Shown here: positions 20,465 through 32,928 of the stretch, piece after piece
Layout: every line of letters begins with the position of its first letter
How positions within the stretch are numbered: position 1 is the stretch's first letter
Assembly: GCA_023653785.1 (NCBI GenBank)
Contig: JAMKCH010012738.1
Location: 23,897 to 87,896, forward strand
Origin: Ophioderma brevispina
Taxonomy: Eukaryota > Echinodermata > Ophiuroidea > Amphilepidida > Ophiodermatidae
Direction: 5' to 3'
DNA: 64,000 nucleotides
The notes under the pieces: generated by a model
Seen by the model: only the letters and a program-made list of their open reading frames with translations
What the model was told of the DNA's origin: nothing
Databases searched by the model: none
Made by a program: the position numbers and the translations under genes

Positions 20465-23400
20465 ATGCATTTGCGACTCCATATCATCGTAACTGTGCTG
20501 ATTTTGGTCGCAATTCACTATCTTCCCGTTGGAGGACAATTAAACTTACGCGATTTCATCGGCGGACTTGATGAAATTGACCTAGGCGACTTCATAGACG
20601 ACGTCACTGATGACTTAGGCGAAGTAGACGACTTAGTGGACAACTTAGTTGATAACATTGTTAAGAGTGATTTTGACGGCTTCGATATTAATAGCGACTT
20701 GGATTTAGATGGCTTGGGAGATCAGTTTGATAACTTTGCCGATCAGTTTGCAGATGGGTTCCCAGAAGGTTCCAGTTGGTTTGATCTTTTTGGGGATAAC
20801 AGTTGGTTTGATGGGCTTTCACAAGGGCCAAGTTGGTTTAATCCTTTGGGCTCTAGTTGGTGGAAAGATTTAATTCCAGGTGAATCAGAATGGAGAGAAT
20901 TCATTCCGAGTGACGTGAGTTCCAGTTGGTTGGATTTCTTGCCTGATGGCACCAGGTGGTGGAAGTTTTTACCAGACGGGTCTAGCTGGTGGCATGTCTT
21001 CACAACATCAGAGGAATTTCCTGACGGATCAAGCTGGTTTTGGGATATATTCGATTCATCTTGGTATTGGAATGATCAAACTTCATCTACTGAGGGTTTG
21101 TTCGGTCCATTTTTCAGCCGTCCCGGTTATTTTATCCATGATGTGAAGGTAACAGATGTAATGAATCTATTTGGTGACGTTCTCGATGCTTCATCCATTA
21201 GAGAATCACTGCTGATATTTTGTGAGTTTGCAGAAAGTAATAAGGAGCTCATAGATGACTACACAGCATCTGAAGCACAACCGGTGGTAGATATCATTCA
21301 GAATGAACTCTGGATGCTGTGCGACCAGGCGCAGGCGGAATCGGCAACGATAGATATAGAAGAAACGTGTTCGGGTTTGATGGGAACTTTCACCATGTTC
21401 ATGGGTGACATGAGTGAGGTGAGGAGGAAGAAGAGAATGACAAGGTCTATGACATCTCCCTTTGACGGTGACTTTGACATACTGCCATCGGCATTAGATG
21501 ATGCAATTTATGGTGTTCTCGGCGTGGATCTCTTCGACGGCGGTTCTTTTTGTAATAAGACACGAGATCTATTGGAAATGTCATCATTTACCCTGAGAAA
21601 TTTAACCCGTACTTACAAAATGGAACTTATCAGTTATGTGGATTGGGCAATTTCTTACGGAAGTGACCATTGCTATGTTCTTGGCGAAAATTTCACGAGT
21701 GATGGTATCAGACATTTCATAGGAAACTTGACCGAAAATTATATCCGGAGTGATGATATCAAGCATTTTGTAGGAAATTGGACAGAAGATTATTCCCATT
21801 ATGTCAACTTCAGTGATTTTGAACATCATCGGGACTCTATCGTAGAAACATTGATTGGTGTTCTCACCAATATCACCGAACAGAAAGATGAACTCTGTGT
21901 TGTGATGGATAATATGAAAGAAATATTAGAAGAAGCGGACTATTACAACGACACCGGTCCTATTGAGCGATTGATATCTAACGTAACAAGTCAATTGACA
22001 TATTTACTAGAAGATGAAGATACATGCACATCAATATCAGAACTCGTAAATGGGTTACTTGAGCAGGTTGAGCAAGGGATATTCAACTTCAATCTCTCCA
22101 ATTTTGAGAACCCCTTCACATTATGCAGAGATATTGGCGAGAATTTGCAAAATAGCATGGGCTCTATCATTGGAACTATCTATACACCTATAATGACTGG
22201 CATTCTTGAATTTCTCACAGAGCGTGTAAACGAGTATGTTTGTGGGACCGGGGAGAATTGGTCTTCGTCAACTGATGAATTCGACGATTTAGGGAATATC
22301 GTGGGAGAGATAATGGTAGTGATTGGAGGATATGCATCGAGAGAAGATCTGTGTTCTTCGTTTCCAGAGAAGTTGTGGGAAGAATGGTGGGAATCGAGTT
22401 TAAACAGCCCACAAGACACTTTCACTGTTAATGTGTCCAACTTTGTAGACACATTTTTCACAATGGTTACCGATGCTAACGAATGCGAAGATATTGTTCA
22501 CCTTCTGGAGAACATGTACAATGTTGACTTCAATAGTGTCACTGGATTTACGAATACAGAAGATATGTGCGCCTTCGTGACGGAATCTTTTAAAGGCAAT
22601 ACTAACTTGGAACTTCTAAACATGCTGGGGTTGTCCAATGATGATATGATGAGTTCACTTAACATCTCACAATTACTTGATCCAGACACTATTGACTGGG
22701 ATACGCCGATTTCTTACTATCAATCTGTTCTTGCAATATTCGGCGACTCATTCAACACTAACACACTAATTGATAATCTTGCAATAATATGCGAACATTT
22801 TGGAGGCCCACTAAGTTTGCTGACAGGACCTCATGTAGGCGATCTCAATGAGCTATGTAATGCGTATGTCTCACAAAACTTTTCTGCTTTGAACGAAGAG
22901 CACCAAGAAATGTGTGAACGCGTTCTGGTACCAGTGATGTCCGGAGAAGAAGACCCTCTCGCTTTCCTAAATCTCCCCGAATGGGAGAATGAATTTCAAC
23001 CTGAAGTTTTCGAAGCTGCTGGCATGGCTTTGGTTGGGATACATGTAGGTTTCACACCCGACCTGGATTTGGAAGATATATGCTCAATAGCCGGTGATCT
23101 GTTTGATGTTCAAGATAATTTTTTGGATGTTTTCATCAACATTGTCGATGAAGTGGCGCTTTTTATGGTTGAAGGATGGTTCGTAGGATTCTGTGAATCA
23201 AAAGATGTAGTTTTCGATTATTTATTTCCTGACGACAATGATGACGGCGACGATTTTGAAAACACGCTAAACGAAATGGTCGGCTTAATGACTGGTATGG
23301 ACAGCCTTGACAATGTCTGCACGCGTCTTCAACTTCTGGATGCTGCTGACGGTAATAGAGACGACCTAAAGATCTTCGTTGCAACAATACGAGAAAATAT

Positions 23401-23606
23401 ACAGAGCTTTCTTACAAACGCAGCCAAATGCCAGACATTATTTGAAGAGATTAGAATATGGTTTGGCAATAACGATTCAGTACCGGAGCCCTTATCGAAT
23501 ATAGTAACCATGCTAGATGGCATCTTGTATTACGCTGGATTTGCGGATGAGAGCGAATTCTGTGAAGCTTTGGCATTTTACACGAACCCCGATGGAGAAG
23601 AAGAAG
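20465..23606 (+). CDS. Large secreted acidic Cys-rich protein with Trp repeats (first coding exon, partial)
   Basis: I recognise no family. The start is chosen because an in-frame TAG lies 9 bases upstream, A is at -3, and the first ~24 residues form a signal peptide (LHIIVTVLILVAIHYLPVGG). Residues 27-98 are Asp-rich with hydrophobic spacing. Residues 101-204 hold about ten SSW[FW]-type tryptophan repeats. RRKKR at 320-324 is a furin-like site. The rest, to residue 1047, is acidic and helical-looking with 20 cysteines, many in an E-D-x-C context (REDLC, TEDMC, LEDIC), suggesting diverged repeated modules. About 15 N-glycosylation sequons are present, and no transmembrane segment follows the signal peptide. 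GAAGAAG/GTGAGT at 23606/23607 is a strong donor giving a phase-1 intron; reading through meets a stop five codons later. Secretion is well supported; adhesive, matrix or biomineral roles are only guesses. Confidence 0.85.
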
Positions 23607-23612
23607 GTGAGT
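23607..23612 (+). other. 5' splice donor (GTGAGT)
   Basis: AAG/GTGAGT is close to the metazoan donor consensus. It splits a Gly/Glu codon in phase 1, the phase typical of exons in extracellular modular proteins. The acceptor was not identified. Confidence 0.75.
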
Positions 23613-24515
23613 GTACCTTTTAGCTCCTTTTCTTTATCAAGATTAGTTTGATATTGTTTTCCAGGGGTAGTTTCTTTTTCTGGGAGTTTCATATAATGCC
23701 TTGCACAATCGGCAACATATTGTCTCACTTCGCATTCTGTTCGAAAAGACGAAAAATATGAAACAATTTTCAAAGCCAAAGCTGGAATTTTGTATAATAA
23801 TCCAAGCTACAGGTTCAATGGTATAGCTGATATTAACTTTGTTTTGTTATTATGTTTTTGGCTTACGAAGTAAGTCTATAAGAGAGTGCTGGGTGATAAA
23901 TCAATATGTTCATCAAACTTTATTTCCAATTACTACACAGTATGAAAACAAAACAGTGATATGGAGGAGTCGAGCAAAAGGTCTGTAGGGCCCAAACACT
24001 CACCCCCCTTGGAATACATTAACACGCAAGAAACGGGGCATAACTATCAAGAAACGCACAGAAAGTGCTTGTAACACTTGTAACACTCAATATTTCTTGT
24101 AAGACAAAAAATCAATTATAGTCAATACTCTTGGTTCACTGTAGTTGTCTGGCGACTCTTTGCATGCATGGTTAGTAGGGTCTTTACCAAGAAACAGGGA
24201 ACCATTTTTTGGACATCAAGGTCAGTAATTGTCAAGTGTAAGCATGGTGTAAGTGATATACACCACATTGTGCTTATGTGTAGGCCTGGATGTTTATGTT
24301 TTGGCATAGATAGCCAGGGTCAGACCCTGCCACTCTGCAGTTCTTTCATAAAGCAATGCCCTAGTAATTTTACACTAGGTATAGGTAGTGCCAATAAACA
24401 TTATGATTGTCACACATTGGATGTGTCCTCTTAAATTGAGAAAGTTTTCTTTGTATGACAACTAAAAATGATTCTTTTTTCCTTTGAATGCCACTTCATC
24501 ATTTTATGAACTATT
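23613..24515. other. Presumed intron sequence
   Basis: Follows the splice donor. No later exon of the same protein was recognised here. Confidence 0.4.
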
Positions 24516-24517
24516 AT

Positions 24518-24577
24518 TGTGTATGTGTGCATGTGTGTGTGTGTGTCTTTGCACGTGTGCATGTGTTTGTGTGTGAG
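24518..24577 (+). repeat. (GT)n microsatellite
   Basis: Imperfect GT/GC dinucleotide repeat (TGTGTATGTGTGCATGTGTG and continuing). Confidence 0.85.
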
Positions 24578-25675
24578 TGAATTGGAAATTAAATGTTAAT
24601 GGTAAAAAATGTGGTACATAAAAATTAAAAATGTTTCAAAATGTGGGTATGACAGCAAAACAATGTACAGGTAGGGGAGGGGGGTTCTCACATTGGAAGT
24701 ATGGTTATGTACTGCCTATAAGTCCCTCATTTTCAGGCTCTTTTTCAGTTCCAGTGACCCCCATTTTAGGACCATTTCATTTCCAGAGACCCTACTTTTC
24801 ATGTCCAAAGCCATATTCTACCAAATTTTCTTCAAAATTCTTCAAAAAGTAGCTGGAATTGAGGGAGATCGCAGCTTATTTCCTGGAATTTTCTGACAAC
24901 CCAAGAAAAAAAACAAAGACCAAACGTTGCAGGAGATCCTGTACTGACAAAATTTTATAAGTACTTCGATTTGACAGGCTCAGTGAATAATACTTTTTTA
25001 TGAATCTGTGGTTGACAGGTGGGAAAGTTTTCCTAAATAAATGGTTGATTTGGTAGTGAGTTGGTGGCTGACAGGAAGGGTAATGCCTATACAAATGCAA
25101 TTAGCTTCATAACATAGATCAGGGTTTAATAACTCTTGACCATTTTGACCATATATCAGGTCAACAGAGGATGTAGTTTTGCTTCTACAATTTCTGGAAA
25201 GTGAAAAATTGGGGAAGATGTCAAATGGAAGAAAATTCATTTTTCTTCAAAGTTGTAATAAAGTTGAGAAAACAGCAGTTTATAATGTGTACTGTAAATA
25301 ATTTCTGTTACTAATCTCCCTGGTCTGGGCCATACACAAGCCCTTCCTAATCCTCAATGTCATCTAAATTTTACTGTTTAATCCCTGATATACCACCTTA
25401 AGCAATACATTGTGCAAAATTTAGGTTTTTTTAGCCTATATTAGTCTTAGCGTTTTGCTGCCCCTGGTTGATGGAGTACTGAAATCAGTGGGTTGACAAG
25501 GACAAAGCAGTATTCCATGGTGTGTTGGAGTTTTTGGTTGAGGGTGGGGGTAGTCAGGTAATTGATGGTCACGGTATCCAATGGGTTGGGTGATGGTTGG
25601 TGGAGCAGTTGTTGAGTGAGTAGTTATCGTCAGCGGGGATTTTAGTTTTGTTGTCCAGTAGTAGGCCACGTGCAT
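24578..25675. other. Presumed intron/intergenic, nothing recognised
   Basis: A short stretch at 24740-24810 has GTTCCAGTGACCCCC and CCAGAGACCC units like the C-rich repeats elsewhere. No coding signal. Confidence 0.4.
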
Positions 25676-25679
25676 TTAA

Positions 25680-26691
25680 GGGGGGGGTATGGGGTCCTGG
25701 AAGCATTGTAACTTGAAAGATTTTGCTTAATTTTCCTAAATAGTGGTAATACATGTTATATATATATTGTAGCCCATGTCCAAAAGTTTTAACATCGCTG
25801 AAATTTGCCTAGTTGCCATGGTAACCCCGCAAGGCCCTCTGATTGGCTTAACACTAGAACGAATGTACTAAATAATAACATGCTACGGGACGAACTTGGG
25901 TGACATATGCGGAGGTACATACGGGTGAACCCATGAAGCCTGAGTTTTAATACCGTTGCCATGTCAACCGGCAATCGACCATCCGCATAATTTCATGGCG
26001 TAATTGAATTTGGCCACAATTTTGAAAATCGGCCTTCATGTTTCACTCGGCCATATGTGCTTAATATATGTGCACATTTATTCATAGCAGGTAGCGTTTT
26101 CTAGTTACGTTGTTCTCGTTTGGATGTTTGCCTATTTTACGAAACGAGTTATAGGCCTCGAAACATTTAGACACAATGAGGGCGCTTTTGATGTGAAATA
26201 TGGAATTTTTTTTTAAATTTATTTTATTACTGAATTATCATAATTCTTAATGAAAGAATTCATCGAAATAGGTGCATCCATTGTCCTGTATTTTTAAAAT
26301 AATTTTTCTTAAATATCGCAGGGTGAAACATAAAATACACTACAAAATCACTTACCCAGTGACATTTATAACTTTAATTATGGAAATGATAATATAAGTA
26401 TTTATATACTTCAACTTGCCCAAATGAATGTGTTAATAGTTCTAAATATATCTTTAAAATATCTTAAATATAACCCTTGAATTTTTCACATGATAAACTT
26501 AGGAGATGAGCATTTTGGCAAATTTCGCGTACACTATTTGACTTTGATCAGCCATATCTCGGGAACCGAATGTCCGATTGCGATCGAATAAAAAGTATTT
26601 TGTAGATTACAGTCTACACAATTTAGCCATTGCATTATCTCATTTTCTGGATTAGAACAATTTTTTATCATATTCAGACCCCATACCCCCC
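25680..26691. mobile_element. TTAA-flanked TIR element (piggyBac/Kolobok-type, non-autonomous)
   Basis: Begins GGGGGGGGTATGGGGTC and ends GACCCCATACCCCCC. TTAA lies exactly outside at 25676-25679 and 26692-26695. The 1012-bp interior has no recognisable transposase. It lies downstream of the large exon, probably inside its intron. Confidence 0.75.
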
Positions 26692-26695
26692 TTAA

Positions 26696-28740
26696 TTTGG
26701 AACCATTTTACCGTATTTTGTTGTTGTTTTTCTTTTATTTACTGAGGAGATTTGCATTTTAGACAAAAACAGAGATGATAGAATGTTTCAATTTTATAAA
26801 TGATCCAAAATCAATATTTTGTTTATTAAACTAATAATTGGACAATCAAGATGATTTGACGCAAACTGTCTTGAGATTGCAATGTAGCCAATTTGAGCAA
26901 TTTCTGGGGAAATCCTTTTCAATTTCTTTTTTTTTTTTAATTAAAAATAAGAAGTTGCATTTTACATTTAGGTTTTTGGACTACCTACTGGAAACAAACT
27001 TGACTTTTTGTTTGGTCTTAACAATGAACAAACTTCACTGGCTATAGGCCTACATGTATATCCCTAACATCCTTTTCGGAAAAAGACTACATACCTGACG
27101 ATCACCGCAAAAAAGGTGGTAGCATTATTTTTCTTGTTAGATCTAGGGGCAATTTCTCCCTAAAAACAAGACGGGTCCGCTCCGTGATTTTTGAAAAAGT
27201 GGAAAAAATGCAGTTAAGGGACGTTAGGATATGGGAATTATCACTTAGCATGCCATTTGTTGCTTGTACCTATAAGTGGTTTCACCTCATTGCACAACTT
27301 AACACCACACCTCTGGAGTAAGCCACAGCATCCTTGATGCTCTCGTTTAAGGTTCTAATCTAGTTTTCCCTGCTGATTCTGCATCTCATGGATGCCAGAC
27401 GACAGGCTCGTCGATGCCCCAGGGCCACAACATAATTGCATCATTTTTTAAATATTTACATTATCAGAAGTATTCAAGGGGCATTCGTGCAATGATCCCA
27501 ACTCGCTCCCCCCCCCCGACTACCTCAAATAAGTTGAGATTTATATCATCTGAACCGTCAGCCTTATATCCACGTGTACCTAAGCTTACGTGCAAATTCG
27601 GTCGCATCTGTAAGAAATTCGCAATTTTGTATTTTCTGTCCGTAAACGGGCAGAAATTACAGCACAGCGGCCTATGTTACCGTGGGAAACAAGCAATTTC
27701 TCATAACACAAACCGTAAGATCGGGATCGACTCAAATTTTGCAAATAAGCTTTTCTCGAGGATATCTAGTGAACAATGAATAAAACAGAAGATTCTGGAA
27801 TCACCGGCGAAATGCACCTTTAGGCAGTTTTATCTTAAGTAGAAAATATAATAAACTAAGTTATTTCATTGATTAATGTTGCTTCTGATTCAATATACCC
27901 ATGTAGTTTGACGGTTGAGTTGTTTTGATGTCTGTTCAGAACCCAGTCGAAACTCTTAAAATAATTCTTCAGTAATTACAAAGGCTTCAAATATATATAA
28001 CGTCCAAAATGGCTTCTATACACTGAACTGCCACTGGCTATAATACTTCAATTATGTTTGTGTACATCTCTATTATCCAGACATAGTATTAAGTGGATTG
28101 GCCCGATTTAGTATATAAAGTTTTCATTTTGATAGAATGCCCTTTACCTCAAAACCCCATCTGTAAAATTTCGCGGCGGTATAGGTATTTCAATTCATTT
28201 TGACGTGAGTTTTAAACATGATTTTATAAGCCCCTTTATTGGCCTACAGAGTAACTGATCTACCTTAATGGAGTAGTCCGAGTACATTTGGCTTCATAAC
28301 TTCACACCAAAACATCCTTTAGCTCTAAGGATTCACATGTTAAATGAGAAAAATAGCAGCTTGCTTCAGATACCAACATTTTGACCACTTCCGGTAAAAG
28401 CTGGTTCTGGACATTCTTGAAAAAATTGAAGCTGGCCAATAATTCCGGTATGCGTACTTACCCAAATTCTCGATAATGTATATGAGCTGCTTAGGTTTGT
28501 GAAAATTGTTTGATATTGTGAATGGTCATTTAACGTTATTACTATAAAATGTACTGATCCTGATTCTAGGTTAATGATCATGGATTCATTGCATGCCGGT
28601 TGACTTCTCAACACTATTTTAGTTAAAATATAGTATGTTATATAAATTTTAAGAAGGTCAAAAATCAAAACCCAACCCAAGACCAAGTGCATCGCACTGA
28701 TGCATTCCCGTGCACAGGCCGGTAAGCATATGTATAGGAT
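26696..28740. other. Intergenic or intronic, nothing recognised
   Basis: About 2 kb without a supported feature. The 121-residue plus-strand open frame at 27414-27779 has no family resemblance and no splice context that convinced me. Confidence 0.4.
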
Positions 28741-28937
28741 AGGCATTAGTGGAGTGCATTCGGGGGTATAATTGCATGCTTGGAGGCATTAATAAATTAA
28801 AATATTCATTAGCGGGGGCAACTGTGAGCACGAGCGCTTTAGCGCGAGTGCTCACAGTGGCCCCGCTTATCCATATATTACTTATTAATGCCTCCAAGCA
28901 TTTGAAATATATCCCCGAATGCACTCCACTAATGCCT
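28741..28937. repeat. 197-bp snapback palindrome with CG-rich tip
   Basis: AGGCATTAGTGGAGTGCATTC on the left mirrors GAATGCACTCCACTAATGCCT on the right. Further in, ATGCTTGGAGGCATTAATAA and ACTGTGAGCAC pair with their complements. They meet at GAGCGCTTTAGCGCGAGTG. Probably a hairpin-type MITE. No clear target duplication. Confidence 0.8.
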
Positions 28938-28944
28938 TATCTGT

Positions 28945-29826
28945 CATAAACCACTATGAGCATTATTTTATACACCATCAAAACATAAATACAATATTAA
29001 TAACTCTTTTTCTGCTATATTTTGGATTAACTTTTACAAATTATAACTAAAAATATCGTAGTTCTACGAAATTTCCACAACACTGGGTTGACTGGCATAA
29101 AGCAGCAAGCATTGGGAGAGAAGGTGTGAAAACTTATACAATGTAGTATATTGATTGAAATTCGATGAGTTACCAGCTAAATAATAGGTTAGCTTTGAAA
29201 TAATTGCATGATTACAATTGAAGGTCGCGATTACGCATTCGTCAATACTTACTTCACCAATCGGATTTGGATGAATAAGCCGCCGTCGATTTGCATGCCG
29301 ATAATTATTCATGAAGTCTTGATGTACTGGTAATCGCCTCCATTGTATAGGTCAAATCGGGGTAGGGGTTATTAACACCGCAGATTTTAAAATAGACCAT
29401 TGTAGGACACTACTGCCGTAAGTTTGCTTGTTTTTAACACAATAGAAACCTAAGATTTAATTTAAGGTATTAGACTCTGTGGTGAGTGTTAATATGATTC
29501 TTTCCCCGTGTAAACCACATAACCTGGGGGTTGTGGTAATGACGTTCTGGCCTTGGTATATTATTGCATTGCCATGGCAAGTGAATTGTTCAAGCGCTGT
29601 CACTCGAGGGGGAAGTAAAACATGAGTGTTGGCGTGTATTATTAAATCTATTGTTTAAAAGCACGCTTGATAATGCACTCCCTGATAATGCACGAATGCA
29701 TATTTAAATGGGTCATAATGCACGCATTCAAATTCAATATTTGAGGGTAAGCGTGCATTCGTGAATATAATTGTACGCGAAAACAAAGAAAAAACCACTC
29801 GAAAAATAATGCTCTAGTGGTTTATG
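28945..29826. mobile_element. TIR element next to the hairpin
   Basis: The left end CATAAACCACTATGAGCATT and right end AATGCTCTAGTGGTTTATG are inverted repeats of about 25 bp. Near the right end AATGCACG-type motifs repeat several times (29670-29760). No coding sequence was recognised. The hairpin at 28741-28937 abuts the left end, and both share AATGCA-rich sequence, so they may belong together. Confidence 0.6.
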
Positions 29827-31984
29827 TTAGGCTATATTGTATCCCACGTACGTGATAGTGCTATGAACATGCGATGCATGGCAGAGGCAAAACGGCCAAC
29901 TATGGGTGGTCATGGCCCCGAGTCTCCAAACATTTCAACGCCGTATCGGTACATCATAGTCCTGTGCATATAACCACGATATAAACGATGCGGCGGTCTC
30001 ACAACCTGATCAGGTGACCCACAGGATCGCATGGGAGAATAAAAATGAATTATAATGGAATTTTTCCATTCATTCACAAAATAGTTGTATCGGCCTTGAT
30101 GTGAGTGTATCGGAACTTGTATGAATGTTATATCAAAAGTTCCCATAAAAAGATGTATCAGCGTCCCAAAAAAAATGTTAACAATCGGGAACGATGGGAT
30201 TTTGATAACAAGAAAAGTACGAATGGGCCCTTTTTGGGTTTATTTTTCTTTGAAGCCAATAAAACAAGCTTTAATTTGCCATTTATTTAATTCAATACGA
30301 TTACGTAAAACAAAAGATATGCTTAATCCAATATGAGAGGGCGTAATCATTTGGTCCGATTCTGCCTTAGAATACTTGGAATGCATGATGAAACATGAAT
30401 ACACTTGGTTTCATAGCACATCTTCTTTCCATCGTAAAGAAAAACAAATAGATTTTGTCGTGTTTTTCTATTAAAGTAAGACTTTGAGATTCCTGCCAGC
30501 GTGTTTTACCAAACGTTCATCGTGGTATCCCACCAACTGCTTCTTCTAACAAGAGAAATGTTGGCTTGAGTTCTTGCCATTCTTGTCCGTGGATCTCTAT
30601 GACCGCCACTGGTGTGCTTATTTCCAATTCTGCCTGATTCATTAATCCATGAGGTGTATTATCGGAAGTTCTCTTTCTTTTTGTTTTTTGTGTTACTTTA
30701 CTGTTTTGTGTTTATTCTGCCTTAGAATCGAGATTTCTGGAATCCAATAAGGGCAGTGTATGGATTGTGGGTTTAGTTTGGTTGTTTATACATTCTGTGT
30801 AAGTTGAGCGATTTGATAGGGCTAACGCTGCTAATGAAAGTGAACTGACTGTTAATATTTGAAAATACAAAGTTATTACTGATCATAAGACAATGCTCAC
30901 ACGTTATGACAATAATTGAAGTCAAAAGGGATTGTCAATATCTTCAATAGGCCTCAATTGCATCAAGAACACAATATCCAATTTTGAGTATGTTACAAAA
31001 TAACGTTTACACAATCTTACAAACGTACGCGTCTGATTGAGGAAAAAGTAAACCAAAAAAGAATGAAAGCCTCGGGGCGTCGAACAGACCCTCTGGTTCG
31101 GGGTTTAGAATATTCACGCTGTATCCCTGCATGTCTAAGAGGCGACTAAAAGGGGGCAACTCGTGTACATTTAAATTGTTAAATATATTTTTTTTTTTTT
31201 TAAAATTAATTGAAATAAGAATTAGATCAATGTAATTGAGAAGTGTGTTTTTCATGATCGTGATTGATAATGATAACTTGTGTCGGTTGAATGTTTTATG
31301 AAACAAGATGTAGGTCTTTCAGTAAATACAAATTAGACTCAATGAATTTGTATTTAAGTATATACTGCGACTGTTTAAGGTCAATCTCAAGTAAATTACT
31401 TGTTGGTCTACATGTTATAATGTGTTTGTTAAAGGCACATTTCGTTGATTTCCAGCAAAGTTCTCCACCTTCTGTTTGCGAGGTTATACACTCGCTGAAA
31501 TATTCTTGTAAATGGCAAAGAAAAAACTTGAAACAGAATTTGTCCACAGCCAAATTTCCCATGATGCAACACAAAACAAGCGAAGACAAGTCAAAATTTC
31601 ACAATCTTCTCAGTTCGCTGAAACATGTTTCAGGAAGTCCCACATCCTGTGCTCGAAGGTTTTGAAATGTATAACACCAAAGTAGATGTTCACAAACAGG
31701 TGTGCAATCTTGCTTCCTATAGGTAAACAGAGACCTCTGTGAGTCTCAGAATGCGTAAAGATAAATACTGTGCTCCTCTTGTTGACTCGAACATCTTCTG
31801 ACATGTTCTCAGGAGGTTCTCAAACTCTAGTACATTTAGAACTAGGTGAATCAGATAAGTCATGCTTATTGCACAACACATTGCAAGGTTCATATTTTCC
31901 AGTTCTCCTCACTCATAATTTATATGATTAAATTTAACATGATTTAATTAAAATTAAGACAGAAATAATACAATATTCAGGAGT
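29827..31984. other. Intergenic, nothing recognised
   Basis: No supported gene. Open frames of about 100-124 residues near 31007-31665 overlap on both strands and look random. Confidence 0.4.
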
Positions 31985-32490
31985 CTGTCACACTATACTC
32001 CAAAACCAGATCAACTCTCTATTACACCTAAGACAGAACTACCACCTGGCAGGCAATCTCCACGCAGGAATGGGTAACCTTAAAACGGATTTCGCACAGG
32101 AGTCGGTCGCTTCAACAGCAATAGACCAGTTAACAGCAATGTTGTAAACATGTTAGGGCCTGGTTATCTTGAAATAGGTCGGCCTGACTGTTACACACTG
32201 GGCAATTGTATCTGTTAGAGTTTTAATACTATGGGCCAAAACGATTGGCAGGCATGGATTGGCAGTTAACAAAAGAAAGTGACGTAGATGTTAACTGGGG
32301 GGCTGCGGTCATCGCAGCATGCCAATGTGGGTCTCCATCATAGACTGCGAATCACACATTTTTCAATTAGTGCCCTACCTTCGTCCACCGGTGGACACGA
32401 TTTCTCAAACTCCAACCAATCAACAGTGAGTTGGCTCCAACGTTTACAACATATATAGCTGCTGCCTCATACGCAAGAAGAAGTGGGGAA
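31985..32490 (+). pseudogene. LINE C-terminal fragment (same family as 14945-15590)
   Basis: Shares TTCGCACAGGAGTCGGTCG, TTCAACAGCAATAG, GCCAATGTGGGTCTCC and TAGCTGCTGCCTCATACGC with the relic at 15350-15580. The R-T-G-V-G-R-F-N-S-N block and the C-x-C-G region are thus both represented. About 150 bp after the first block is unrelated and probably a later insertion. Non-functional. Confidence 0.7.
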
Positions 32491-32928
32491 ATGCATTGAG
32501 CCTCCGAAATCCCCCAGCACCGATGTATTGTTAGTCTATAAGCATTGGCAAAGCGTGTTAACTGCATCCTTACATCACCTTCTAAGTATATTTAGTGCTT
32601 CACAGTGTACGGGGGAGGGGTGTACGTTGGGTTGATGTTTACCAATTATAGTCTATTTGTAGAGTCCTAAGTGGAAGGTTAAGCATTGAGCAAAACGTAT
32701 TTCAGCGTAAGGCAGCTTCCAAAATAAACTACAAAAACATATAAACAAAACAGACATTCTCTGCAGGCGATATGATTCAAAAATTAAAACAAGTAAACAA
32801 GTAGTTCAAAATTTAGTTCATACATTAACTTTATTTCAATCATCACAGGTCGCTACAAAATCTTTATTTTTTTTTGTTTTTTTTTTTTTATCATGAAATG
32901 ACGGATCCCATGATACAACCAAACCAGC
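32491..32928. other. Intergenic, nothing recognised
   Basis: A poly(T) run at 32865-32890 only. Confidence 0.4.

Noticed and set aside
20743..21003. Antisense open frame under the Trp repeats
   Set aside because: It is a shadow of the repeat array. The plus-strand frame has signal peptide, length and donor support.
27414..27779. 121-residue plus-strand open frame as a later exon of the secreted protein
   Set aside because: It is basic and Cys-poor, unlike the acidic Cys-rich exon, and lacks a convincing acceptor in phase 1.
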